DNA of 37,365 nucleotides from Alphaproteobacteria bacterium (lineage in GTDB: Bacteria > Pseudomonadota > Alphaproteobacteria > JAGPBS01): NCBI GenBank assembly GCA_018063245.1, contig JAGPBS010000019.1, positions 1 to 37,365 of the forward strand, read 5' to 3'. Shown piece after piece: positions 17,026 to 23,794 of this stretch; within the stretch, counting starts at the first letter, position 1; every line of letters starts with the position of its first letter. The notes beneath the pieces were generated by a model. That model did not search any database. It had not been told where the DNA came from and was given only the letters and a program-made list of their open reading frames with translations. The position numbers were made by a program, and so were the translations under genes.

Positions 17026-17583
17026 TTAAACTTGCATGATCTCTTGTTCTTTTTGCTTCAATAAATCATCAATTTTTTTCATAAATTTATCTGTCACTTT
17101 TTGCACGAGATCACTGAGTTTTTTATGATCATCCTTTGACAAATCACTGTCTTTTTCAGCTTTTTTCAAAAGCTCCATAAAATCACGACGATCATTGCGA
17201 ATCACAATACGGATTTGCTCAGCACATTTCCCAGCAATCTTCACGAGATCACGACGACGCTCTTCACTGAGTGATGGAATCGGTATCCGGACCAATTGCC
17301 CATCCGCCTGTGGGTTCAAACCAAGACCAGACTCACGAATTGCTTTTTCAACTGATTTAACAAGCCCATTATCCCACACTTGAACGGTCAGCATTCTGGC
17401 TTCAGGCGCACTAATACCGCCAACGCTTGTCAAAGGTGAACGCGCACCGTAAGCCTCAACATAAATATTATCAAGCAAATTCACAGAAGCACGCCCTGTT
17501 CTAAGGCCAGTGAACTCACGATGAAGCGCATCCATCGCCTTATTCATTTTCTGTTCTATTTCATTTTCACTCAAGATAGACAT
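17026..17583 (-). CDS. frr: Ribosome recycling factor
   Basis: 185 residues, the usual length. RRF splits post-termination ribosomes together with EF-G. Typical stretches are MNKAMDALHREFTGLRTGRA, ISAPEARMLTVQVWD, PIPSLSEERRRDLVKIAGK and the final long helix DLSKDDHKKLSDLVQKVTDK. AGGAG sits eight bases before the ATG. The usual upstream partners pyrH, tsf and rpsB are missing; accessory genes on the same strand precede it instead. I could not identify a strong promoter in the 98 bases upstream. Confidence 0.97.
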   Translation of the reverse strand: MSILSENEIEQKMNKAMDALHREFTGLRTGRASVNLLDNIYVEAYGARSPLTSVGGISAPEARMLTVQVWDNGLVKSVEKAIRESGLGLNPQADGQLVRIPIPSLSEERRRDLVKIAGKCAEQIRIVIRNDRRDFMELLKKAEKDSDLSKDDHKKLSDLVQKVTDKFMKKIDDLLKQKEQEIMQV

Positions 17584-17681
17584 TTCATAACTCCTTACAC
17601 AACAATCCTATTTTGAAAATTACATCCAAAATGAACCTTCATCTTAACAGAATTGAATCAAAACACCAGAAAGAATAATGA

Positions 17682-17990
17682 TTATTTTTTCTCGCTATGA
17701 GCCTTCACATTTGCGTCCATGACAAGCTTATAGGCATTCTGCATCGCATTTCCTGCCTGAGCTGGAAGAGCCGCATATTGACCTAAAAACTTAGCTTTAT
17801 CAATAACAGCATCTCCAACGCGGAGAGTCATCTTACCATCTATCACACTTAAAGCAACTTTCCTCATACTCATACCTGAAGGAACTGCGCTATCTTTCAA
17901 ATTACACTCAAACTCAACTTCAATTGGTGCATTTAACATTTCTTGAAATTCTTTTGTAAGTGGTGATGGGGTTGAATCAATACCTGACAT
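17682..17990 (-). CDS. Small protein of unknown function
   Basis: 102 residues, not recognised. It begins MSGIDSTPSPL and has a middle that looks like a small beta fold (VEFECNLKDSAVPS, then SVIDGKMTLRVGDAVIDKAK). An Ala-rich helix and a basic tail (KAHSEKK) follow. There is no signal peptide or membrane segment. The ribosome site AGGAG is well placed. It lies between frr and another unknown gene on the same strand, with a terminator separating it from the latter. Its short charged tail recalls those of some type IV-secreted proteins, but that is weak. Confidence 0.7.
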   Translation of the reverse strand: MSGIDSTPSPLTKEFQEMLNAPIEVEFECNLKDSAVPSGMSMRKVALSVIDGKMTLRVGDAVIDKAKFLGQYAALPAQAGNAMQNAYKLVMDANVKAHSEKK

Positions 17991-18043
17991 ATTCAGTCTC
18001 CTTTTTATTGTTATTATTCTTTTATATACTCTTACATCTCAAA

Positions 18044-18076
18044 AGAAAAGCCCCTTTCTATTGAAAGAGGCTTTTC
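18044..18076 (-). terminator. Rho-independent terminator
   Basis: AGAAAAGCC-C-CTTTC and GAAAG-A-GGCTTTTCT form a 15-base stem with one mismatch and a 4-base loop. It lies 18 bases after the 210-residue gene. The minus-strand tail is CTTTTG-like, only moderately T-rich. Confidence 0.75.
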
Positions 18077-18094
18077 TGAATAAACAAGGATTTC

Positions 18095-18727
18095 TTATTT
18101 CTTTTTGTGAGGAGCAAGTGCTTGACGTCTTGCGCCTTTAGCCATATTTTTGACAACTTGATCAAGATGCGCTTCTGGCATAGCTTTATGCAGGTCATTC
18201 AAATCAACCTTAGCTTTGCTACTACCCAAATTTGCTTTTCCTTTCAGATTCAAATTTTTCGCCAATGTCTTTGGAATTTTTGCTGTTGCTTTTTGCTTAG
18301 CCAAATTCACAGCAATCTTACCTTTTTCTTCACGTCCAGGAATATCAAAACTTGTCTTATGAACAACAGCTTTCAGAGCATCAAATACGCCTGCGTGTGT
18401 TTCACCATCTACGCTTTTTGATTTTTTACCAAAAAGACTCATGATATATTCAATAAGATCCTTAATAAGTTCGATAATTTTTGGTGCTTCAGCGATAACA
18501 TCACGCTCTGTTATTGGCTTACCATCAATTGCTTTATCAATTAAATCATTACCAGTTTGAACTTTGACTTTTCCGTCATCACCAACACTCAGCTGCGGGT
18601 TTAACCCTAAATCTTTAACTGTTTCTGCAAGACCATCCGGCAATTGTCCTGTTACCGCATCGACACCAGCATCAATTGCTGCATTTCCTAAACCCACGCC
18701 GACGTCTTTAAGATCTAATCCGCTCAT
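18095..18727 (-). CDS. Basic protein of unknown function
   Basis: 210 residues, not recognised. The N-terminal third is Gly/Asp/Val-rich (MSGLDLKDVGVGLGNAAIDA). Residues ~82-100 (PKIIELIKDLIEYIMSLFG) are strongly hydrophobic and could be an amphipathic or membrane-associating helix. From residue ~140 the protein is Lys/Ala-rich and ends in a basic tail (ARRQALAPHKKK). AGGAG precedes the ATG, and a terminator follows the stop. It is divergent from the WH2-protein gene across a 226-base AT-rich gap. A membrane-active or nucleic-acid-binding role is possible but unsupported. Confidence 0.72.
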   Translation of the reverse strand: MSGLDLKDVGVGLGNAAIDAGVDAVTGQLPDGLAETVKDLGLNPQLSVGDDGKVKVQTGNDLIDKAIDGKPITERDVIAEAPKIIELIKDLIEYIMSLFGKKSKSVDGETHAGVFDALKAVVHKTSFDIPGREEKGKIAVNLAKQKATAKIPKTLAKNLNLKGKANLGSSKAKVDLNDLHKAMPEAHLDQVVKNMAKGARRQALAPHKKK

Positions 18728-18855
18728 CTATATTCTCCTTAATTTTTGTTTATAATAACCAGCTCTTCAAAAGTTTTTTTAAAAAGCCTCCCCTATTCTG
18801 AATCACAACCCATGAACGAAAAATGAATTATTTTTATAAATTATAAAAAAATATG

Positions 18856-18884
18856 TTATATTTTTATTTAAAGTGTGCTATAAT
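18856..18884 (+). promoter_or_regulatory. Promoter of the WH2/polyproline gene
   Basis: A consensus TATAAT (18879-18884) with TGC before it (extended -10) and a weak -35 TTATAT (18856-18861) at 17 bases. Predicted start is near 18891, giving a ~60-base leader. In the leader AGAATGA and TCATTCT could pair over ~19 bases. GTGCTATAA is shared with the promoter at 7460-7488. Confidence 0.6.
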
Positions 18885-18953
18885 TTCTATTAAGAATGAA
18901 TTATATAGGTACAATCATCATTCTAACTAAATAAATTTAAAAGGAGAAATATA

Positions 18954-20312
18954 ATGGCACCTATTTCAAATATTAATGTCGGCGCATTTGTTGCAAATAT
19001 CGCAGCTCACCAAGATGCAGGACATACAGCCGGGTTAGACCCAAAATTTAATCAACCTAAATGGGAGTTGTTCAAAGACAAAGACTTCACCGACATTCTT
19101 GTCAATGCAGGTGGCCAAGCGCTCTTGAATGAAGTTTATAACGCAGCCCCTAAAACCCAAGATCTTATGTGCGTTCTATCATTTGCTGAGACATTCCATC
19201 TCGATGCAGGTGAAATTAGAGCCCTTGCAGATGAAATTAGACCCTTACCAAACGCAAGTAAAAACCCAGCTCACGTGATTAATTCACCTATCATTCAAGC
19301 GAAAATGGCAGGAATGAACCATGTGCAAACACAAGCTCAACAAGCCCGAGCAGATCTAAACCAATTTGTGAGCAGCATGTTGGGAGGCGCTGGCGTTCAA
19401 ACACACCCAAGCATGAAGACCAACCCACATAAACAGCTTTTTACAAATGAAATCAGAAATGCCTTTAACAATGGCACACAAATTTCACAACATAACCCTA
19501 TCCTCAACCTAACAGTGAAACAAGGGTTATCCGTGAGAGCTGCATTCGATCGATTTAATCAACTTCAAGATCAACTCAGAAATATGCCACGTGTGAATGA
19601 TTTACAAGCACAGGCAACAGCTAACTTTGCTAAACTAAATGAGGTTGTTGGCGACCCAAGATTCCGTCCTGTTGTTGTCGGTGGCGGACATGCTGGCGCT
19701 GCAGTATTCGGCGTTGCAAAAGGCCCAGGCCCAAAAGTAGCACCAAAAATGCCACCAAGACCAGCAAAAGGAGCAGGTAAAGCTCCAGGTGCAGCACCTA
19801 AAGGCGCTCCAATGCCGAAAGCACCGGGCCCAGTCGTAGGCGCAGCTCCACCACCACCTCCTCCAATGCCAAAAGCGGCTGGCGCACCACCAAAAATGCC
19901 ACCACCGCCTCCAGTAGATGAGCTAGAGCCACTAGCGGGCCCTTTCGAAGGTATGGATTTTGATAAAGAATTCGATCCTGTCGTCATGGAAGAATATGTG
20001 GTTGCTCATGATGAAGCTCCAGAAGTTCTCGCTCCGCCAGCAGAAAACATTCCTCCACCTCCAGGTGATGTTGTGCATCCACCAGAAGATGAGGCGCCTC
20101 AAGCAGAACCTGCAAGACCTGAGGTTTCTTCACTCTTGGCACAAATTCGAGCAGGTAAACAATTAAAGCCTGTTGAACCAAAAGCACCTGGCGCTGCTGC
20201 ACCTAAAGCTGGTATGGCCGGGGCATTAAATCAGGCCTTAAACAACAGAAGAGATCTCATTGCACAAAGTGATGACGAGGACGACAGTAACGATGATAGT
20301 GATTGGAATTAA
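18954..20312 (+). CDS. Polyproline and WH2-central-acidic (WCA) protein, candidate Arp2/3 activator
   Basis: 452 residues. Residues 1-~230 are a helical region of unknown fold. Residues ~245-330 are Pro/Ala/Lys-rich with tracts PPPPPP (299-304) and PPPPP (~317-321), and another PPPP near 365; such tracts bind profilin-actin. The end matches the WASP-family output module in order. First comes WH2 SSLLAQIRAGKQLKPV (392-407; consensus L-L-x-x-I-R-x-G-x-x-L-K-x-V). Next is a central helix GMAGALNQALNNRRDLIAQS (420-439), close to N-WASP G-A-L-M-x-V-M-x-x-R-x-x-x-I. Last is an acidic tail DDEDDSNDDSDWN with the conserved Trp (451). In Rickettsia, RickA uses the same module to recruit Arp2/3. It has its own promoter, an AAGGAG site and a terminator. 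Function is inferred; the motif match is direct. Confidence 0.85.
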   Translation: MAPISNINVGAFVANIAAHQDAGHTAGLDPKFNQPKWELFKDKDFTDILVNAGGQALLNEVYNAAPKTQDLMCVLSFAETFHLDAGEIRALADEIRPLPNASKNPAHVINSPIIQAKMAGMNHVQTQAQQARADLNQFVSSMLGGAGVQTHPSMKTNPHKQLFTNEIRNAFNNGTQISQHNPILNLTVKQGLSVRAAFDRFNQLQDQLRNMPRVNDLQAQATANFAKLNEVVGDPRFRPVVVGGGHAGAAVFGVAKGPGPKVAPKMPPRPAKGAGKAPGAAPKGAPMPKAPGPVVGAAPPPPPPMPKAAGAPPKMPPPPPVDELEPLAGPFEGMDFDKEFDPVVMEEYVVAHDEAPEVLAPPAENIPPPPGDVVHPPEDEAPQAEPARPEVSSLLAQIRAGKQLKPVEPKAPGAAAPKAGMAGALNQALNNRRDLIAQSDDEDDSNDDSDWN

Positions 20313-20335
20313 TCAACCACTCGCTCTCAACTCTA

Positions 20336-20371
20336 AAAATACCCCTAAGGTCAAGCCTTAGGGGTATTTTT
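20336..20371. terminator. Strong rho-independent terminator
   Basis: A perfect 15-base stem (AAAATACCCCTAAGG with CCTTAGGGGTATTTT), a 5-base loop and T-runs. It ends the WH2-protein transcript 24 bases after the stop codon and separates it from the next gene. Confidence 0.93.
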
Positions 20372-20434
20372 ATTATGCTCTAAATCATGATTATGTATTA
20401 CTGTAGAAAAATAGATTCTAACAGGAGAATAGAC

Positions 20435-21436
20435 ATGTCATCATTTATTGCTTTTGAAGAGAGTCGTACGAAAACTGAAGCGATCATTCAGTGTATTGAC
20501 TCAGAAACGCGTAACGCTTTAACATTCAAAATCAATCTCATGACAGGCGAGAGCCTTGGCAAATACGAGCAGCAAAGCGCTGATGGCTATACGTCTTTTG
20601 ATCTTTTTATCGATGAGAATTTTAGCCAAAAAAGAGCTGACATCCAGCAAGCAATCGATGACTATCTCTTGCAATCAATGCAAACTGAAACACTGACTGA
20701 ACGCATGATTTTCGTTACCCCTCCATCTGAGGGAACCATATCAGATACAACTCACACAGAAGAACTGACATCTGAACTCTTGCAGGAACAAATGGCTGCA
20801 GAAGAACAAATCATGCAAGAAAACCTTGATGAAGCGCTTGCAATCCAACTCACCGTGGAAACAACAGATGACACAGAACACACCAAAAACCTCTGTGAAT
20901 CCTTGAATCTTTCCTATGATACTTTCCTCTCTTTCAAAGAAAAGCATGCAACCAACTGGCAAGCTGATGCTCATCACTTCAACCAAACTGTTGTGCGCCC
21001 TATTAAAGACAGCGCTCTTGCCGCATTCAACATGTCAGCGCCGCTCAAAGAAAAATGGGATCAGTTTAATCAAGATCGCGCAAGCAAACTCAATGAGCTC
21101 AAAGAGCTCTTCATAAAACATCCTTACTATGCAAACAACCCACGTTATAAAACGGGGGTTGATAACTGCTTTGGCTCCTATCTCATTCAAAATATAGAAG
21201 TCGCTGAAACGGGCGGTGTTTCTCTTCAAGATACGCTTTTACGTCTTTATGTGCTCCTGACATTCATTGAAGAAGAGCAAAACACAGTTTTCAATGAAAC
21301 GACATCTTTTGCTCATTCTGTTGCACAGATTGATGATCAAGCAACCACTTGCTTTCAGGGCGCTATCAGTCGAATTTTTACGGCCTATTGGTTTGCCTTA
21401 AGAGATTACTACAGAACGTTAGGATTTACTTTATAA
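20435..21436 (+). CDS. Protein of unknown function (333 residues)
   Basis: Not recognised. The chosen start MSSFIAFEES has AGGAGA eight bases before it; an earlier in-frame ATG at 20387 has none. Residues ~1-80 look like a small alpha/beta domain. Residues ~105-145 form an acidic helix (ELLQEQMAAEEQIMQENLDE, then ALAIQLTVE) that partly resembles a ubiquitin-interacting motif, with Gln in place of the usual Ser. The C-terminal ~170 residues are helical, with VDNCFGSYLIQN and TTCFQGAISRIFTAYWFALR. There is no signal peptide. It lies between the WH2 gene and the Sel1 pair, but after a terminator, so it needs its own promoter; I see only a weak candidate (TTATGC, 17 bases, TATTAC). Confidence 0.75.
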   Translation: MSSFIAFEESRTKTEAIIQCIDSETRNALTFKINLMTGESLGKYEQQSADGYTSFDLFIDENFSQKRADIQQAIDDYLLQSMQTETLTERMIFVTPPSEGTISDTTHTEELTSELLQEQMAAEEQIMQENLDEALAIQLTVETTDDTEHTKNLCESLNLSYDTFLSFKEKHATNWQADAHHFNQTVVRPIKDSALAAFNMSAPLKEKWDQFNQDRASKLNELKELFIKHPYYANNPRYKTGVDNCFGSYLIQNIEVAETGGVSLQDTLLRLYVLLTFIEEEQNTVFNETTSFAHSVAQIDDQATTCFQGAISRIFTAYWFALRDYYRTLGFTL

Positions 21437-21440
21437 TCAC

Positions 21441-21473
21441 TTGCTTTTGAGTGGCCTATTTAATATATTGCAA
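21441..21473 (+). promoter_or_regulatory. Promoter of first Sel1 gene with conserved spacer
   Basis: TTGCTT (21441-21446), 17 bases, TATATT (21464-21469). From inside the spacer to just past the -10 it reads GCCTATTYAWTATATTGCAA, the same 20-base block (18 of 20 identical) as at the second Sel1 gene. Confidence 0.6.
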
Positions 21474-21519
21474 TTGTATATTATGACCTCGTGACAAGAA
21501 TAACAAAAAAGGAATTGAG

Positions 21520-23679
21520 ATGTCGAACTTACCTATGCCACCATCTAGAGCAAGCGTCACTATTACCGGATACGGCCAAACATCAGGGTACCAATATATT
21601 CGACCAAAGGCAGTAGACCTCATCACAGCTGCACAATTTCTGAACATGATTGTCACAGCGCCAACGCTTGAAGAAGCAAAAGCAAGACTTTCTCAGCAGC
21701 CTCTCTCATGGGACTACTACACAAATTGGATGGATGGCCAAAAAGATCTTGCAAAAGAACTGTCAACCAACAAAAATGTCCGCAAAAAAATCAAAAAAGC
21801 ACCTCTCAATATTACAGGCTACCTAAAAGGCGTAGAGCTTTCGCAACGTTTGATTCAATTAGACGTAGATCTTGCAAAATACCCTCTTTACTCAGCAAAG
21901 TGGAGAAAAACACATGAAACTTACTTAGACACCCTAACTCAGCTCAAAAAGGAAGATCCTGATTATACAAACCTCTTTCCAGAAAAGCCCTCAATTGAGG
22001 GTTACACCCTAACTCCCTTTATCGAAAGACTTGCAGAAACTGGGTATTTTTTAGCACTCACTTATATGGCCCTATTTTACTTAGAAAGAAGCACTGATGA
22101 ACCCTTAACTGAAGATCAAAAAGATGAGCAATTTAATACTGGATTCACCTATCTTGATAGAGCCTGTATAAGAGGGGCAGATGAGGCAATTATCACAACA
22201 GGAGATATCTACCGAAGAATGCTTGGTGATGCTGCTGAAGATCCTAAAGGTGCTCAAGAATTCTATTTAAGGATGATAAAACATTATGATTTAGCAACAA
22301 GGCGAGGCAATCCAAATGCAAAAGCTCGGCTTGGCAACGCTCTTTTGAATCCGCACCAAATGCGAGACCCTGCAACCGGTATTTTGCATGGCACAGTTGC
22401 ACAAGTAACGCCAGCCCTTAAGTTTTTGAATGAGGCCGCTGATGAAGATTCAACCTTTGCTTATTTTTATCTTGGCACATATTATCATAAAAAAAACAAA
22501 CTCAATCGTGCTATTGAGTACTTTGAAAAAGCAGCGCAAAACGAACATATCAATTCAATGCGCGAGCTCGATACGCTATATGCCGATAAAGCAAAGCATT
22601 CAAAACCAGCGCTTGCAGCTCAACTCAAAACAAAAGCTGCTGAAAATATGTACATGATAGCGCATTTATATGAAACAGCTCATTGCCTCACAGGAGAGCC
22701 TGATTTTAAAGAAGCGCAAACTTGCTATCTCAAATCATTAAAAATTGAAGGCGGTGATAGACATGAGCCACAAATAAAATCCGCCCTAGCGCTGAGTAGG
22801 CTCGCAACAACACCAGTTCAAGGCCTACCTGCACCAAACGCACGTCTGGCTTTTACATATCTCAAAAAAGCAGCAGACTTGGGCGATATGGGCGCTATGA
22901 TTCAAACTGCATGTCTTTTCGTACAGCCAGATCATCCAACTCTCAAAGAAGATTGGGCCCAAGGGCGCCTCTATCTGGATAAAATAAAAACAGCAAAACC
23001 ATCATTAAGCGAAGCAGACTCAGTATTCATCAACAACACAGTTCAAAAATTAATAGCACAAACAGACAAACCACAAGCAGTCGATCCGGAAGGAATCAAA
23101 AGACGCCTTCTCTTAAATGAATTTATCCTCGATCTTGCGCAATTAAGTCAACAAAGTAATGTTGTTATGAGCGCATACAAAACAATCGGCTATATTTATG
23201 CATCTATGCTTTTTGATAAAATGAGAGCCATTGCTTATTACGAAAAAGCGCTCTTATTAGGAGACCTTCAGTCTTACCTTGATATTGGATTTATATGTCT
23301 AAGCAATAATGATCCAGAGACATTACCAGACATTGACTATGCAATGCGTACTTTTAAAACTGGCGTCAAAGATGGCCTAGATTTAACGACAGATGTTATT
23401 GACTCTATTGAAGCCAAACTCTTTATCTATGAACAGGATCCGGAATTGCAAGCTGCCTTTGATAAGGCAATTTACTACGACATTAAATTTTTAAAAGATT
23501 ATAATTGGATGGAGCACACCTTCTTTTCTGGTGAATTTGCAAGCCCTGAAGATCAAAAGAAAATTCCTCATTATATCCATTGGCTTGAAGCAGAAACAGT
23601 GCTTGATAAAGATCACATAGAAGGTTTATTAACGGGTTTTAGAAAATGTTACGCAGCAGCATGTCAACAAACGACATAA
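21520..23679 (+). CDS. Sel1-repeat protein, first of a tandem paralogous pair
   Basis: 719 residues. An N-terminal domain (to ~150) has QFLNMIVTAPTLEEAKARLS, SWDYYTNWMDGQKDLAKELS and KKAPLNITGYLKGVELSQRL. Sel1/TPR repeats follow from ~180 to ~630, such as HYDLATRRGNPNAKARLGNA and YFYLGTYYHKKNKLNRAIEY. A C-terminal cap ends with AIYYDIKFLKDYNWMEHTFF and a segment ending GLLTGFRKCY. Both end domains recur in the downstream 1097-residue protein. Sel1 solenoids are protein-binding scaffolds frequent in effectors of intracellular bacteria. There is no signal peptide. AAGGAA precedes the ATG. Host-directed function is inference. Confidence 0.85.
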   Translation: MSNLPMPPSRASVTITGYGQTSGYQYIRPKAVDLITAAQFLNMIVTAPTLEEAKARLSQQPLSWDYYTNWMDGQKDLAKELSTNKNVRKKIKKAPLNITGYLKGVELSQRLIQLDVDLAKYPLYSAKWRKTHETYLDTLTQLKKEDPDYTNLFPEKPSIEGYTLTPFIERLAETGYFLALTYMALFYLERSTDEPLTEDQKDEQFNTGFTYLDRACIRGADEAIITTGDIYRRMLGDAAEDPKGAQEFYLRMIKHYDLATRRGNPNAKARLGNALLNPHQMRDPATGILHGTVAQVTPALKFLNEAADEDSTFAYFYLGTYYHKKNKLNRAIEYFEKAAQNEHINSMRELDTLYADKAKHSKPALAAQLKTKAAENMYMIAHLYETAHCLTGEPDFKEAQTCYLKSLKIEGGDRHEPQIKSALALSRLATTPVQGLPAPNARLAFTYLKKAADLGDMGAMIQTACLFVQPDHPTLKEDWAQGRLYLDKIKTAKPSLSEADSVFINNTVQKLIAQTDKPQAVDPEGIKRRLLLNEFILDLAQLSQQSNVVMSAYKTIGYIYASMLFDKMRAIAYYEKALLLGDLQSYLDIGFICLSNNDPETLPDIDYAMRTFKTGVKDGLDLTTDVIDSIEAKLFIYEQDPELQAAFDKAIYYDIKFLKDYNWMEHTFFSGEFASPEDQKKIPHYIHWLEAETVLDKDHIEGLLTGFRKCYAAACQQTT

Positions 23680-23682
23680 TTG

Positions 23683-23715
23683 TTGCATTTTTCTAGCCTA
23701 TTCATTATATTGCAA
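23683..23715 (+). promoter_or_regulatory. Promoter of second Sel1 gene, copy of the first
   Basis: TTGCAT (23683-23688), 17 bases, TATATT (23706-23711). It includes the 20-base block GCCTATTYAWTATATTGCAA found at the first Sel1 gene. The leader is longer here (about 75 bases) and has AGTC...GACT complementarity around 23731-23745. Confidence 0.6.
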
Positions 23716-23794
23716 ATTCATTCATCAGTCTTAAAGATTGACTGCATCGATATTATAAAGACGGCCTCTATTTTTCTTGAAAGGAAATATTTTT

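Noticed and set aside
19571-19987. 138-residue Gly-rich frame opposite the WCA gene
   Set aside because: The glycine runs are the reverse complement of the proline codons; it is a shadow of the real gene.
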